A stretch of 64,000 nucleotides of DNA from Rhizobium sp. Q54. Its GTDB lineage: Bacteria; Pseudomonadota; Alphaproteobacteria; Rhizobiales; Xanthobacteraceae. Each line of letters starts with the position of its first letter. Within the stretch, counting starts at the first letter, position 1. The stretch lies in assembly GCA_945861895.1 (NCBI GenBank), contig CAMAWF010000001.1, forward strand, positions 46,333 to 110,332. Direction: 5' to 3'. The notes under the pieces were generated by a model, which made no database searches, had not been told where the DNA came from, and saw only the letters and a program-made list of their open reading frames with translations. This document shows, in pieces, positions 20,447 to 29,112 of this stretch. The translations under genes and the position numbers were made by a program.

Positions 20447-22725
20447 CGGCCCCGGCCAAATTCATCGGCCGCTCCGTCCCTCGCCTGGAAGACCGGCCGC
20501 TGCTCATGGGTCGGGGCCGGTTCGCCGCCGACATTTCGTTTCCCAGCCAATTGCACATGCGCGTGGTGCGCTCCGGCCATGCGCATGGAAATATTCTCAG
20601 CATCGACACCACAGCCGCCCGCGCCTTGCCCGGCGTGCATGCGGTGTGGACCGCAGATGACGTCGCCGACATTCCGCCGATCGACTTTCGCCTCACCCGC
20701 GTCGAAGGCCTGCAGCCGTACCGGCAGCGCGTGCTGGCAAGCGGCCGGGTGCGCTATGTCGGCGACCCGGTGGCGGCGATTTTTGCCGAAGACGCCTACG
20801 CCGCCGAGGATGCCGCCGATCATGTCGCCGTCGCGGTGGAAACCTTGCCGGCGATTCTGCGCGCCGACGATGAGCCGCAGGAATTCCTGCCCGGCCATTC
20901 CACCGAGCCGGCGGAGGTCCGCAAGGGATACGGCGACGTGGACGCCGCTTTCCGCGCCGCGCATTCCGTGGTCGCGCTTGAACTCATCATCGGACGGCAT
21001 TCCGGCGTGCCGATGGAAACGCGCGGCGCCATCGCGCGTTATGACGCCGGCCGCGACATGCTGGAAATGTACGGCGCCGCGAAAGTACCGCACTGGAATC
21101 GCGACCAGATTGCCCGCCTGCTGGGACGCGCGCCGTCCTCGGTCAATCTTTTCGAATGTCATGTCGGCGGCGGGTTCGGCGTGCGCGGCGAGCTTTATCC
21201 CGAGGACGTGCTGGTCTGCGCCGCGGCGCTGCGGTTCCAGCGGCCGGTGAAATGGATCGAGGACCGGCGGGAAAATCTCATCGCCGCCAACCACTCGCGC
21301 CAGCAAATCCACCGCGTGCGCGCGGCCATCGACGCCGAAGGCCGCATCCTCGCCATCGACGACGAATTTTTCCATGACCAGGGCGGCTATGTGCGAACGC
21401 ACGGCGCCACCGTGCCCGACCTCACCGCCGCCATGCTGCCCGGCCCCTATCGCGTGCCGGCCTACCGCGCGCGCGGACATATCCGCCTCACCAACAAGAC
21501 GCCCGGCGGCACCTATCGCGCGCCGGGACGTTTCGAAAGCACATTCGTGCGCGAACGGCTGCTCGACGCCGTCGCCGCCAAAGTTGGGATCGACGTTGTC
21601 GAAGTACGGCGGCGCAATCTCATCACCAAGTCGGAAATGCCTTTTACGCGCGGGCTCGACACGCTCGGGACCGATATCGTCTACGACTCCGGCGACTACG
21701 CCCGCCTGCTCGACAAGGCGCTGGCGGCCATCGGCTGGGACGCGACGCAGAAAAAACTGCACGCCCGGCGCGCGGCGGGAGAAAAAGTCGGCATCGGCCT
21801 TGCCATGTTCGTGGAAAAAAGCGGGCTCGGCCCGTTCGACGGCGTGCATGTCAAGGTCGAGCCTTCCGGCACAATCGAACTCGTCACTGGAGCGGCCTCG
21901 GTCGGCCAAGGCGTCGAAACCGTGATGGCGCAGATTTGCGCCGACACGCTCGGCGTCCACTACACAAATGTGCGCGTGATCCACGGGCAGACCGATCGCA
22001 TCGAAAAAGGCTTCGGCGCGTTTGCCTCGCGCGTGACGGTCATGACCGGCGAGGCGACGCGGCTTGCCGCGGTCAGCCTGCGCGCCAAGGCGCTCGCCGC
22101 CGCCGCCGAGCTGATGCAGACGCCGGTGGACGCGCTCGACATCGTCGATGGCGAAGTCGTGCGCACCGGCGGCAAGGCGGGGCCATCGATGAGCCTGGCG
22201 GATTTGGCGCGAACTTTGACGAACAGCGGCGGGCTTGCCGCCGAAGGCCGGTTTGAGTTCAACCACATGGTCTACCCTTACGGCGTGCATGTGGCGGTGA
22301 CGCGCGTCGACGGCGACACCGGCGGCGTCGTTGTCGAGCGCTTTCTCGTCGCCTACGACATCGGCCGCGCGGTCAACCCAATGCTGGTGGAAGGCCAGAT
22401 CGCCGGCGGCGTCGTGCAGGGAATCGGCGGAACGCTGTACGAGGAATTTCTTTACGACGAGAACGGCGAGCCGCTGTGCGTGAGCTTCGCCGATTATCTG
22501 ATGCCGACCGCGCACGAGACCCCGCGCATCGAAATCATCCTGACGGAAGACGCACCGAGTCCGCTCAATCCATTGGGTCTTAAGGGCGCAGGCGAAGGCG
22601 GCGCCAATGCGGTCGGCGCGGCCATCGCCGCCGCCATCGACGACGCGCTAGGCCAGCCCGGCGCGGTGACGCAATTGCCGGTGTCGCCGCAGCGGCTCAA
22701 GGCGATGCTTAAATCGTCATCGTGA
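20443..22725 (+). CDS. Molybdenum hydroxylase large subunit (xanthine dehydrogenase family), copy 2
   Basis: HVGGGFGVRGELYPEDVL, GGTYRAPGRFESTFVRERLLD, LKGAGEGGANAVGAAIAAAIDDAL; 4-bp overlap with small subunit. Confidence 0.93.
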   Translation: MTAPAKFIGRSVPRLEDRPLLMGRGRFAADISFPSQLHMRVVRSGHAHGNILSIDTTAARALPGVHAVWTADDVADIPPIDFRLTRVEGLQPYRQRVLASGRVRYVGDPVAAIFAEDAYAAEDAADHVAVAVETLPAILRADDEPQEFLPGHSTEPAEVRKGYGDVDAAFRAAHSVVALELIIGRHSGVPMETRGAIARYDAGRDMLEMYGAAKVPHWNRDQIARLLGRAPSSVNLFECHVGGGFGVRGELYPEDVLVCAAALRFQRPVKWIEDRRENLIAANHSRQQIHRVRAAIDAEGRILAIDDEFFHDQGGYVRTHGATVPDLTAAMLPGPYRVPAYRARGHIRLTNKTPGGTYRAPGRFESTFVRERLLDAVAAKVGIDVVEVRRRNLITKSEMPFTRGLDTLGTDIVYDSGDYARLLDKALAAIGWDATQKKLHARRAAGEKVGIGLAMFVEKSGLGPFDGVHVKVEPSGTIELVTGAASVGQGVETVMAQICADTLGVHYTNVRVIHGQTDRIEKGFGAFASRVTVMTGEATRLAAVSLRAKALAAAAELMQTPVDALDIVDGEVVRTGGKAGPSMSLADLARTLTNSGGLAAEGRFEFNHMVYPYGVHVAVTRVDGDTGGVVVERFLVAYDIGRAVNPMLVEGQIAGGVVQGIGGTLYEEFLYDENGEPLCVSFADYLMPTAHETPRIEIILTEDAPSPLNPLGLKGAGEGGANAVGAAIAAAIDDALGQPGAVTQLPVSPQRLKAMLKSSS

Positions 22726-22742
22726 AGTGGCGGCGGGCGATC

Positions 22743-22827
22743 TCACCCCAGCTTCTTGAGCAGCTTGCCGATCGTGCGGTGTTCCTCGGCTGAAAGCGGC
22801 GCCAGCGTTTCCGCGGCGACCTCGGCA
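22743..22827 (-). pseudogene. Detached copy of the 3' end of a marR-like gene
   Basis: About 85 bp nearly identical to 23645-23729 (3' end of the intact marR-like gene); encodes ...LAPLSAEEHRTIGKLLKKLG-stop. Confidence 0.85.
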
Positions 22828-22830
22828 TCC

Positions 22831-23160
22831 TCACGCAACCCGCCGCGCTGCATGTGCAGCGCGCTTGCGCCGGGGACGAACGTTGACGCTCACCTCAACA
22901 TGCTGATCGAGCTTGCCGAGGATCGTAATCATCCGGTCGATCGTGAAGCGATCCAGCTTCACGTTGCGAATGCGCGAGAATTCCGAAGCGGCGACACCGG
23001 TCAGACTTTCCGCTGCACGCACGCTCAGCTTGCGCTTGTCGAGCACGCCGATGATTTTAGCAGCAAGGATGGCGCGCGCCTGTTCAAGATCGGCGTTTGG
23101 ATCGCCAAAGTCACGGAACACATTGCCGCTGCCGCGCACGAACGCAAGTTTCCCTTTCAT
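22831..23160 (-). CDS. higA: HigA-like XRE-family antitoxin
   Basis: NVFRDFGDPNADLEQARAILAAKIIGVLDKRKLSVRAAESLTGVAASEFSRIRNVKLDRFTIDRMITILGKL; start overlaps the toxin 3' end by 4 bp. Confidence 0.85.
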   Translation of the reverse strand: MKGKLAFVRGSGNVFRDFGDPNADLEQARAILAAKIIGVLDKRKLSVRAAESLTGVAASEFSRIRNVKLDRFTIDRMITILGKLDQHVEVSVNVRPRRKRAAHAARRVA

Positions 23161-23501
23161 CGCAAGGCCTCCTTCAATCGTTTGAGCCGCTCCCGAATAA
23201 TATTGATTTCGGCCTGTGATGTTTTGATTCCGGTCTTCGATTTCTTCTGGAAGACGTGGATTACCCAAAGGTCCATGCCGATCTGCACCGCATAGATGGC
23301 GCGAAAAGCATCGCCACGATGCCGGAGCGCAATCTCGAACACGCCGCCATTGACGCCCTTGAATGGTTTTGCCTTGTCGGATTTTCCGCCCTCGGCCGCA
23401 ACGGTCAGCGCGCGGCGCATATCGAGCTGCACGTCAGCGGGGAAGCTCTCGAAATCTTTCAGAGCGGCCTTCAACCACGAGACCGGTCTCGTGTTTCGCA
23501 T
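23157..23501 (-). CDS. higB: HigB-like (RelE/ParE superfamily, phage Gp49-like) toxin
   Basis: WLKAALKDFESFPADVQLDMRRAL...AKPFKGVNGGVFEIALRHRGDAFRAIYAVQ..LWVIHVFQKKSKTGIKT. Confidence 0.88.
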   Translation of the reverse strand: MRNTRPVSWLKAALKDFESFPADVQLDMRRALTVAAEGGKSDKAKPFKGVNGGVFEIALRHRGDAFRAIYAVQIGMDLWVIHVFQKKSKTGIKTSQAEINIIRERLKRLKEALR

Positions 23502-23506
23502 CGGAA

Positions 23507-23530
23507 GATATTGACAAATATGTCAACATC
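23507..23530. promoter_or_regulatory. Palindromic operator candidate upstream of higBA
   Basis: GATATTGACA-AATA-TGTCAACATC: perfect TTGACA/TGTCAA arms plus 3 further paired outer bases, about 6 bp upstream of the higB start. Confidence 0.7.
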
Positions 23531-23644
23531 CGTCAAGTCGGTGCCGGCATTGCGCCGCCGATCCTGGACCGACAATCCTCGGAGACGATGGCGCATGAGC
23601 GCTGCACACCGGCTATGGCGTTGCGTCCGGAAATCGGAACGGCA

Positions 23645-24109
23645 TTACCCCAGCTTCTTGAGCAGCTTGCCGATCGTGCGGTGTTCCTCGGCCGAAAGCG
23701 GCGCCAGCGTTTCCGCGGTGATCTCGGCGGCGACCTTGACCGCGGCTTCGGTCACGTCGCGGCCCTTGTCGGTGAGCGTCACGTCCATGCGGCGGCGGTC
23801 GTTCGGGTCGTTGCAGGTGATGACAAAGCCGCGCAGCCGCAGGCGGTCGACCACGCCCTTGATGGTGGCGCCGTCGAGATAAATCAGCCGGCCGAGCTGG
23901 TTTTGCGAGCAGCGGCCGGCCTCGCGCAGCTTGGCCAACGCTGCAAACTGCGTCTGCGTCAAATCCTCGATCATGCGCGACATGAAGATCGCGGTGTGCC
24001 GCTGCATGGCGACGCGCATCAGGAACCCCACCTGCACGTCGAGCAGGTAGCCCGGTTGTTCGGCTGAACTGGCCTTGGCCGGCAGCACTTTCAATTTTCC
24101 GCGCAGCAT
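23645..24109 (-). CDS. MarR family transcriptional regulator
   Basis: QNQLGRLIYLDGATIKGVVDRLRLRGFVITCNDPNDRRRMDVTLTDKGRDV winged-helix pattern. Confidence 0.92.
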   Translation of the reverse strand: MLRGKLKVLPAKASSAEQPGYLLDVQVGFLMRVAMQRHTAIFMSRMIEDLTQTQFAALAKLREAGRCSQNQLGRLIYLDGATIKGVVDRLRLRGFVITCNDPNDRRRMDVTLTDKGRDVTEAAVKVAAEITAETLAPLSAEEHRTIGKLLKKLG

Positions 24110-24195
24110 CTGCGATTCCCTTCCGAAGAAATCATATGCCAGACATTTCGTGAGGCGAAAACAATAGTTTCGAGTTCCACAGGCATTTCCACGTC

Positions 24196-24924
24196 CTACA
24201 CCGTGAGATAGGCGCGCTGCACATCCACGTTTTCCGTCAGTTGCGCCATCGTGCCCTGCCAGCGGATCTGGCCCTTTTCCAGCATGTAGACCCGGTCCGA
24301 CACCAGTTGCGCGAAGTGGACGTTCTGCTCGGAGAGCAGGATCGAGAGCCCTTCCTTTTTCAATTCGACGATGGTGTTCGCCATCTGCTCGACGATCAGC
24401 GGAGCGACGCCTTCCGAGGGCTCGTCGAGCAGCACCAGCAGCGGATTGCCCATCAGCGTGCGCGCGACCGCGAGCATCTGCTGTTCGCCGCCGCTCATGC
24501 GGCCGCCGAGCCGGTGCGGCATTTCGGCGAGATTGGGAAACAGCGCGAACAGCTTTTCCGGCGACCAGGACGGCGCCGGCGTGCCGTCGGCGAAGCTGCG
24601 GGCCGGCTGGCGGCCGATGTCGAGATTTTCCATCACCGTGAGATCGACGAAAATGCGCCGGTCCTCCGGCGTGAAGCCGAGGCCGAGGCGCGCGATCTCG
24701 AACGGCTTGAGGCCGGAAATGTCGCGCCCGTTGAAGCGCACATGTCCCTGCCGCTGCGCCATCAGGCCCATGATCGTCTTGATGGTGGTCGACTTGCCGG
24801 CGCCGTTGCGCCCCATCAGCGCAACCACCTCGCCGCGCCCGACCTCGAAGGAGAGATCGTAAAGGATGCGCGCGGCGCCATAGGAGGCGCTGAGATTCTC
24901 GACCGCGAGCATGGCTGCGCTCAT
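24196..24924 (-). CDS. ABC transporter ATP-binding protein (LivF-like), second system
   Basis: Walker A GRNGAGKST, RMSGGEQQMLAVARTLM, LLVLLDEPSEGVAP. Confidence 0.93.
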   Translation of the reverse strand: MSAAMLAVENLSASYGAARILYDLSFEVGRGEVVALMGRNGAGKSTTIKTIMGLMAQRQGHVRFNGRDISGLKPFEIARLGLGFTPEDRRIFVDLTVMENLDIGRQPARSFADGTPAPSWSPEKLFALFPNLAEMPHRLGGRMSGGEQQMLAVARTLMGNPLLVLLDEPSEGVAPLIVEQMANTIVELKKEGLSILLSEQNVHFAQLVSDRVYMLEKGQIRWQGTMAQLTENVDVQRAYLTV

Positions 24925-25694
24925 GACGCCGCTCCCGCGGCGCGGGCGAAAGTCTTACCGGTGCCGAAATAGACTTCCCTCACCTGCGGATGATCGCGAA
25001 TCTCGGCGGCATTGCCGTCGGCGATCAGCCGCCCGCGCGCCAGCACAATGATGCGGTCGGCAAAAGCGAACACCACGTCCATCGAGTGCTCGGTGAACAG
25101 CACCGAAATTCCCTGCTCGACCACCAGCCGCTTGACCAGCGCGATGAGATCGTTGCGCTCGCGCGGCGCCATGCCGGCCGTCGGCTCGTCCATCAGCAGC
25201 AGGCGCGGATCGTTGGCGAGCGCAATCGCAAGCTCGACGCGCTTGACGTCGCCATAGGCAAGTTCACGGCTCGGCCGGTCGGCGGCCTCACGCATGCCGA
25301 CCTGATCGAGCAGCGCGAGCGCGCGCTCGCGGTGCATCGCCGCCGCCGGCCGCCAGTAGCGGTAGATTTCGTTTGCGTGCGAGAGCAGCGCCATCTGCAC
25401 ATTTTCGCCGACCGTCATCGAGCCGAAGGTTGAGGCGACCTGAAATGTGCGTCCGACGCCGAGCCGCCAGATCTCGCGCGGCGCAAGGCCGGTGAGATTT
25501 TTCTGCTCAAACCAGATCGAGCCGGAATCCGGCGCCAGCTGGCCGTTGATCATGTTGAAGCAGGTGGACTTGCCGGCGCCGTTCGGTCCGATCATGGCCA
25601 AGAACTCGCCACGCTTGACCTCGAAGCTCACTTCGTTGACGGCGCGCACGCCGCCGAAGGCCTTCGACAATGCGCGGATGGAAAGATCGCTCAT
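24921..25694 (-). CDS. ABC transporter ATP-binding protein (LivG-like), second system
   Basis: MSDLSIRALSKAFGGVRAVNEVSFEVKRGEFLAMIGPNGAGKST; the 770-aa ORF-track call carries an out-of-gene N-terminal extension. Confidence 0.92.
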   Translation of the reverse strand: MSDLSIRALSKAFGGVRAVNEVSFEVKRGEFLAMIGPNGAGKSTCFNMINGQLAPDSGSIWFEQKNLTGLAPREIWRLGVGRTFQVASTFGSMTVGENVQMALLSHANEIYRYWRPAAAMHRERALALLDQVGMREAADRPSRELAYGDVKRVELAIALANDPRLLLMDEPTAGMAPRERNDLIALVKRLVVEQGISVLFTEHSMDVVFAFADRIIVLARGRLIADGNAAEIRDHPQVREVYFGTGKTFARAAGAAS

Positions 25695-27577
25695 GACGCG
25701 GTTTTCCACCGCGAGAAGAATTTTTCCAGCGCGCCGACGATGCCGCCTGGGAACGCCAGCACCAGCAGCAGGATGATGCCGCCGAGCAGCGCGCGCCAAT
25801 ATTCGGTCTGCCGCATCACCGTGTCCTGCAAAGTTGCGAACACCGAGGCGCCGACGATCGGACCGGTGAGCGTCTGGATGCCGCCGAGCAGCACCATGAC
25901 CAGCCCGTCGATCGAGCGGCCGACGCCGATCGTCTCCGGCGAGATCGAGCCCTTGGCGAAGGCGAACAACCCGCCGGCCACGCCGCAGACGCCGCCGGCG
26001 ATGGCGAAACCGAGCCAGTGCACACGCTTGACGTCGATGCCGATGGCTTCCGCGCGCAGGGCTGAATCGCGGCCGGCGCGCATGGCATAGCCGAACGGCG
26101 CAAACAGAAAACGTCGCAGCATCAGCACGCCGATCGCCGCCAGCGTCAGCGTCAGCAGATAGTAGCTGACGCGCGTATCGAACGGGGCTGTCGGCCATAC
26201 GCCGACGACACCGTTGGAGCCGCCGGTGAGATATTCCCACTGGAACACCGCGGCCCACACGATCTGCGCGAATGCCAATGTGAGCATCGCGAGATAGACG
26301 CCGGACAGCCGCACCGCGAACCAGCCAAACAGCAGCGCGCCGGCGAGCGCCACCAGGGGTGCGGCGGCAAGCGCCAGCCCCATCGGCGCGGCCAGCCATT
26401 TCACCAGCAGCGCCGCGCCGTAAGCGCCGAGGCCGAAATAGGCGGCGTGGCCGAACGAATGCATGCCGCCCGGCCCCATGATGAAGTGCAGGCTGGTGGC
26501 GAACAGCACGGCGATGAGCACGTCGATGCCGAGAATGAGCATATAGGGCGAGCTTTGCGCCAGCAGCGGCAGGCCGAGCAGCAACGCAAACGCCACCGCA
26601 GCGAGCATCTTGAGCGCCGGAGTTGCCGGGCGGATCGGGTCCTCGGGTTCGGCAATCGAGCGCACTTGTCCTTGCGCGCGGCCGAGCAGCCCGTAAGGGC
26701 GCGCGATCAGCACCACCGCCATGACCAGGAATTCGGCGACCAGCGTGAGCTTGGAAAAATTGACGGTGAAATATCCGAAGTCCACCACGCCGACGGCGAT
26801 GCAGATCGCCTTCACCTCGGCGATGATGACGGCGGCAAGATAAGCCCCGGTGATCGAGCCCATGCCGCCGACCACCACCACCACAAAGGCGTCGCCGATC
26901 GCCACCAGATCGGTCGCGAGATTGGCCGGCTCGCGGGCGACCTGCAAGGCGCCGCCGAGCCCGGCGAGCGCCGAGCCGAGCGCGAACACGGCGGTGAACA
27001 GCATCGCCTGATTGACGCCGAGCGCGCCGACCATTTCGCGGTCTTGCGTCGCCGCGCGCACCAGACGGCCGAAGCGCGTGCGCGCGAGCCCAAGGTGCAG
27101 CACCAGCAGCACCGCCGGGCCGATCACGATCAGGAACAGATCGTAGGTCGGCAGACGCCGGTCGAGCACCTCGACCGCATCGCGCAAGCCCGGCGCGCGC
27201 GGGCCCAGCAGGTCCTCCGATCCCCAAATCCAAAGCGTGGCGTCGTTGATCACCAGCACCAGCGCGAAGGTCGCAAGCAGCTGGAACAATTCGGGCGAGC
27301 GATAAATCCGCCGCAGCAGCACGATTTCGATCAGCGCGCCGAACACGCCGACCAGGATGGCGGTGGCGACGATGCCGCCCCAGAAGCCGATCGCGCCGCC
27401 GATCTTGGTCGCGAAGGAATAGGCGATATAGGTCCCCAGCATGTAGAGGGACCCGTGCGCGATGTTGACGATGCGGGTGACGCCGAAAATCAGCGAAAGG
27501 CCGACGGCGATAAAAAATAATCCGGAGGCGGCGGACAGCCCGTTGAGCGCCTGGAACAGGAATGCGCTGAGAGTCAT
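25691..27577 (-). CDS. Fused LivH-LivM ABC transporter permease
   Basis: 628 aa: LivH signature TRIVNIAHGSLYMLGTYIAY in N-half and LivM signature FIMGPGGMHSFGHAAYFGLGAYGAALL in C-half, continuous frame. Confidence 0.93.
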   Translation of the reverse strand: MTLSAFLFQALNGLSAASGLFFIAVGLSLIFGVTRIVNIAHGSLYMLGTYIAYSFATKIGGAIGFWGGIVATAILVGVFGALIEIVLLRRIYRSPELFQLLATFALVLVINDATLWIWGSEDLLGPRAPGLRDAVEVLDRRLPTYDLFLIVIGPAVLLVLHLGLARTRFGRLVRAATQDREMVGALGVNQAMLFTAVFALGSALAGLGGALQVAREPANLATDLVAIGDAFVVVVVGGMGSITGAYLAAVIIAEVKAICIAVGVVDFGYFTVNFSKLTLVAEFLVMAVVLIARPYGLLGRAQGQVRSIAEPEDPIRPATPALKMLAAVAFALLLGLPLLAQSSPYMLILGIDVLIAVLFATSLHFIMGPGGMHSFGHAAYFGLGAYGAALLVKWLAAPMGLALAAAPLVALAGALLFGWFAVRLSGVYLAMLTLAFAQIVWAAVFQWEYLTGGSNGVVGVWPTAPFDTRVSYYLLTLTLAAIGVLMLRRFLFAPFGYAMRAGRDSALRAEAIGIDVKRVHWLGFAIAGGVCGVAGGLFAFAKGSISPETIGVGRSIDGLVMVLLGGIQTLTGPIVGASVFATLQDTVMRQTEYWRALLGGIILLLVLAFPGGIVGALEKFFSRWKTAS

Positions 27578-27581
27578 GTCA

Positions 27582-27732
27582 CCTCTCCCCGCTTGCGGGG
27601 AGAGGTCGACTTCCGAGCGATAGCGAGGAAGTCGGGTGGTGGGGTATCGAGATAGAACATCACGATCGAAGCCCCCTCACCCGGCTCGGCGTTACACGCC
27701 TCGCCACCCTCTCCCCGCAAGCGGGGAGAGGG
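27582..27732. repeat. Paired hairpin repeat (CCTCTCCCCGC/GCGGGGAGAGG type)
   Basis: CCTCTCCCCGCTTGCGGGGAGAGG at 27582-27605 and CCCTCTCCCCGCAAGCGGGGAGAGGG at 27707-27732 between permease and binding-protein genes. Confidence 0.88.
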
Positions 27733-27753
27733 AAAGAGAGCGCAACTTCATTA

Positions 27754-28965
27754 TCAATCCGCCGCGGGCCGCAGCTTCTTGACCTCGGCGTCCGACGGCA
27801 GCACAGATGCCCCATCGATATATTTGAAGTTGACCATGGTGCCCTTGCCGCCTTCCAGTGCGATCTTGCCGACATAGGCGCCCATGGTCCCCTGATGATC
27901 GCTGGCCCGATAGACGATCCCGCCCAACGGCGTATCGACCTTGAGGCCCCTGAACGCCGCCACCATCTTCTCGGTATCGGTCGAACCGGCCTTGGAGATG
28001 CCGGCGGCAAGCGACTTGAGGGTCACATAGCCGACGATCGAGCCGAGCCGCGGATAGTCGTTATACTTTTTCTTGTAGGCATCGACGAAGGCGTTGTGCG
28101 CCGGCGTCTTGATCTTGTCCCACGGATAACCGGTGACGATCCAGCCGACCGGCGACTCGTCCTTGAGCGGGTCGAGATATTCCGGCTCGCCGGTCAGCAA
28201 GCTCACCACCGTGCGGTTCTTGAACGCGCCGCGGGTATTGCCTTCGCGCACGAACTTCGCGAGGTCGGCGCCGAACAACACGTTGAAGATGCCGTCCGGC
28301 TTGGCGTCGTCGAGCGCCTGCACCACCGCGCCGGCATCGACCTTGCCGAGCGGCGGCGCCTGCTCGGTGACGAATTCAACGTCGGGCTGCGCCTTCTTCA
28401 GCAGCGTCTTGAAATTTTCGGCGGCCGACTGCCCGTATTCGAAGTTCGGATAGACCAGCGCCCAACGTTTCTTTTTGGCGGCGACGGCATCCGGAATCAG
28501 CATCGCCACCTGCATGTAAGTGGAGGGGCGCAGGCGGAATGTGTATCTGTTGCCGTTCTGCCAGGTGATCTTATCGGTGAGCGGCTCGGCGGCGAGGAAG
28601 AACACTTTCTTCTGGCCGGCGAAGTTGGTGACCGCGAGACCGATATGCGACAGGAACGTGCCGGCGATCATCGTCACGCCTTCGCGCGTGACCAGTTCTT
28701 CGGCCACGCGCACGGCGTCGCCGGGATTGCCGCCATCGTCGCGTGAGATCACTTCAAGTTTTTTGCCGAGCACGCCGCCCTTGGCGTTGATCTCATCGAC
28801 CGCCATCTCCCAGCCCTTCTTGTACGGATCGAGAAACTGCGGCTGGAGCTTGTAGCTGTTCAACTCGCCAATCTTGATCGTGCCTTGCGCCGACGCGGAA
28901 TTGGTCATCCCAATCGCGAAGGCGGTCGCCAACGCCAAATGCAGAATATGACCTGCTTTGCTCAT
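27754..28965 (-). CDS. ABC transporter substrate-binding protein (LivK-like), second system
   Basis: Signal peptide then GTIKIGELNSYKLQPQFLDPYKKGWEMAVDEINAKGGVLGKKLEVISRDDGGNPGDAVRVAEELV. Confidence 0.92.
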   Translation of the reverse strand: MSKAGHILHLALATAFAIGMTNSASAQGTIKIGELNSYKLQPQFLDPYKKGWEMAVDEINAKGGVLGKKLEVISRDDGGNPGDAVRVAEELVTREGVTMIAGTFLSHIGLAVTNFAGQKKVFFLAAEPLTDKITWQNGNRYTFRLRPSTYMQVAMLIPDAVAAKKKRWALVYPNFEYGQSAAENFKTLLKKAQPDVEFVTEQAPPLGKVDAGAVVQALDDAKPDGIFNVLFGADLAKFVREGNTRGAFKNRTVVSLLTGEPEYLDPLKDESPVGWIVTGYPWDKIKTPAHNAFVDAYKKKYNDYPRLGSIVGYVTLKSLAAGISKAGSTDTEKMVAAFRGLKVDTPLGGIVYRASDHQGTMGAYVGKIALEGGKGTMVNFKYIDGASVLPSDAEVKKLRPAAD

Positions 28966-29057
28966 GACTTAAACTCCCTGCGTGAGGCGGTCCGCGCTCG
29001 CGCGGGCCGCACGCGTTAGTTGCCTGAGTGCCCGTTTCGCCCCCAGCGGCGAATTAG

Positions 29058-29069
29058 TTTGTGTACAAA
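29058..29069. promoter_or_regulatory. Candidate operator TTTGTGTACAAA upstream of the second LivK-like gene
   Basis: Reverse complement TTTGTACACAAA differs by 1 nt from TTTGCACACAAA at 31513-31524. Confidence 0.4.
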
Positions 29070-29112
29070 TAGTCCGTCCGGCGTCCGGCGTTGTCAAGCG
29101 CGCCCAATGTCA

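Noticed and set aside
20392-22515. 707-aa minus-strand ORF antisense to Mo-hydroxylase L2
   Set aside because: Same artefact; no domain signature.
17634-22725. Aerobic CO dehydrogenase (coxMSL)
   Set aside because: Neither L subunit has the AYRCSFR active-site loop; loops are PYRGVSRP and TYRAPGRF.
24110-24195. Operator CGAAAACAATAGTTTCG upstream of the marR-like gene
   Set aside because: Symmetry is imperfect and short; not distinguishable from chance without comparative data.
24921-27233. 770-aa ORF as one giant ATPase fusion
   Set aside because: The N-terminal 512 residues are an out-of-frame reading of the livHM-like gene; the real ATPase starts at 25694.
27582-27732. CRISPR-like array from repeated CTCTCCCCGC units
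   Set aside because: Only two units that are inverted-repeat hairpins, without regular spacing or unique spacers; a known style of dispersed intergenic repeat.
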